A stretch of 15,034 nt of DNA from DAXETY01 sp051155755. GTDB lineage: Bacteria; Desulfobacterota; Desulfobacteria; Desulfobacterales; SG8-13. Each line of letters starts with the position of its first letter. Position 1 is the stretch's first letter. Where the stretch lies: positions 1 to 15,034 of the forward strand of contig DAXETY010000031.1 in the NCBI GenBank assembly GCA_051155755.1, given 5' to 3'. The notes under the pieces were generated by a model that saw only the letters and a program-made list of their open reading frames with translations, searched no databases and was not told where the DNA came from. Made by a program: the position numbers and the translations under genes. Of this stretch, positions 14,219-15,034 are shown piece after piece.

Positions 14219-14716
14219 TCAATACCGCTGCCAGCGAAATTCGGTTCCCCTGCGGATATTGTAGCGATCGGCGAATCCGGCCGGAACTTCCACCACGTAT
14301 CGGGACGGATCAATCGAATGATAGTGGCGGTCCGACATCGGGCGGGTGCGGCGGGCGACGCGCACCACCCGGCCATCTTCGCCGATAAAGATCATGTCCA
14401 GCGAAATCGGCGTGTTTCGCATCCAGAAGACCTGCGGTTGCGCTTCCGGATAAATAAAAAGCATACCCTCATTTTCGGCCATCTGCGTGCGACCCATCAA
14501 GCCCTTCGTCCAACTGTCCGGATCATCGGCAATTTCGACAAGGACCCTTACCGCAACGCTTCCGTTCGGGCGGAGAAATTCGACCACACCCTCGTGATTC
14601 AAAAAACCGGGGGGGGGTTGCTCTGGAGACGGCTCCGCCGCCTGCGCGGCGACTGCGAGCCCGACCAGCAGGGCCGCCCGTATCCAGGATTTGTATCGGT
14701 GGAAATGTCTTTTCAT
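14219..14716 (-). CDS. DUF192 family secreted protein
   Basis: 165 aa. The N-terminus (SWIRAALLVGLAVAAQA) is a Sec signal peptide with probable cleavage after AQA (26), so the protein is periplasmic or exported. DUF192 signatures follow: SWTKGLMGR (68-76), NEGMLFIYP (82-90), VFWMRNTPISLDMIFIG (96-112), RYVVEVPAG (139-147). The family has no settled function. Odd: just after the signal peptide a run of nine C (nine G at 14609-14617 on the plus strand) encodes three prolines, followed within a few bases by six T. Slippage there would change frame. The ATG at 14716 has no strong ribosome site. It leads the two-gene unit with TrmO and has a structured leader upstream. Confidence 0.9.
   Translation of the reverse strand: MKRHFHRYKSWIRAALLVGLAVAAQAAEPSPEQPPPGFLNHEGVVEFLRPNGSVAVRVLVEIADDPDSWTKGLMGRTQMAENEGMLFIYPEAQPQVFWMRNTPISLDMIFIGEDGRVVRVARRTRPMSDRHYHSIDPSRYVVEVPAGFADRYNIRRGTEFRWQRY
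14609..14617. repeat. Homopolymer tract of nine G/C inside DUF192 gene
   Basis: Nine consecutive G on the plus strand, in frame as CCC CCC CCC (Pro35-Pro37), beside six A at 14601-14606. This is the longest homopolymer I noticed in the window. Confidence 0.85.
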
Positions 14717-15034
14717 GAGAGGGTCTTCATTCCGGTCATCGAGCTTCCATCCCTGCGGTTCGGTCAGCGGGGCCTGACACCGGTGAAACCGGTATCGCTC
14801 TCAGACCTGGACCTTGGTTACGGCTGTACTGCAAACCGTTATATCCACCCCGTTCGGCCGCGGCAATACCAATTTGACCGCCGACTTTAACAAGCCCAAA
14901 TCCACCTGAAATGATTACAGATGCAATTTGAGGCTACCACCCTGTCGTATGATTTTCTCTACAGTTCTAACCAATTAGAATTTTGATGATTTTTGGAATT
15001 TGCCGCTTTGCATGCCTACCCGAGTGTATGAAAT
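14717..15034. other. 318-bp region upstream of DUF192 without a convincing gene
   Basis: It holds the leader and presumably the promoter of the DUF192-TrmO unit. Two hairpins lie at 14763-14796. A 34-codon minus-strand frame (14801-14905) has a GTG start but no ribosome site. The last about 100 bp are AT-rich. No tRNA or family match is recognised. A gene beginning beyond the window edge cannot be judged. Confidence 0.5.
14763..14796 (-). promoter_or_regulatory. Two adjoining hairpins in the DUF192 leader
   Basis: In the minus-strand transcript an 8-bp stem with UUUCA loop (14776-14796, one G-U pair) is followed by a 5-bp stem (14763-14778, GUCAG with CUGAC). They share three bases at 14776-14778, so they cannot both form completely. 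There is no T-tract. It may be a leader regulatory structure or chance. Confidence 0.3.

Overview
The window is GC-rich, densely coded bacterial DNA with strong AGGAGG-type ribosome binding sites and several TTG starts. The outer-membrane RND pump, lipoproteins and periplasmic proteins point to a Gram-negative. The mix of families (PII-like pump partner, divergent MTHFR-like protein, ComB-like phosphatase, bacterial Qng1) resembles Desulfobacterota/deltaproteobacterial genomes. That placement is an inference from gene content, not from a marker gene. I see no rRNA, tRNA, IS element, integrase or CRISPR array.

Left block (1-5686, minus strand, transcribed right to left): a lipoprotein RND adaptor, an RND inner-membrane pump overlapping it by ATGA, a 96-aa PII-like protein of the PG0541 transporter-associated type, and a divergent cysteinyl-tRNA synthetase paralogue that runs off the window edge. 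The last two start with TTG behind strong Shine-Dalgarno sites. No outer-membrane channel gene is present. The CysRS-like protein keeps the family fold signatures but has lost two of the four catalytic-zinc ligands, so it may not charge tRNA-Cys. This is the most unusual gene here.

Middle (5962-7253): a plus-strand cation diffusion facilitator with the His/Asp site typical of zinc transporters lies divergent to the RND operon. It converges on a small secreted four-cysteine protein of unknown function. An AT-rich 350-bp intergenic stretch follows.

Six-gene minus-strand run (12336 to 7604): MTHFR-like protein, MliC-type lipoprotein, YitT-family membrane protein, aldo/keto reductase, ComB-like phosphatase and O6-alkylguanine-DNA alkyltransferase. 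Gaps are 22, 28, 34, -4 and 30 bp, so this is probably one transcript although the functions look unrelated. A 16-bp exact repeat sits upstream of both the first and the fourth gene.

Right block: a plus-strand Qng1/DUF2419 queuosine-salvage enzyme (12547-13512) converges on a minus-strand pair, DUF192 secreted protein followed by a TrmO/TsaA tRNA methyltransferase. Qng1, TrmO and the CysRS-like gene together give the window a tRNA-related theme, though they are in separate transcription units. The last 318 bp hold no convincing gene; they carry two hairpins in the DUF192 leader and a doubtful 34-codon ORF.
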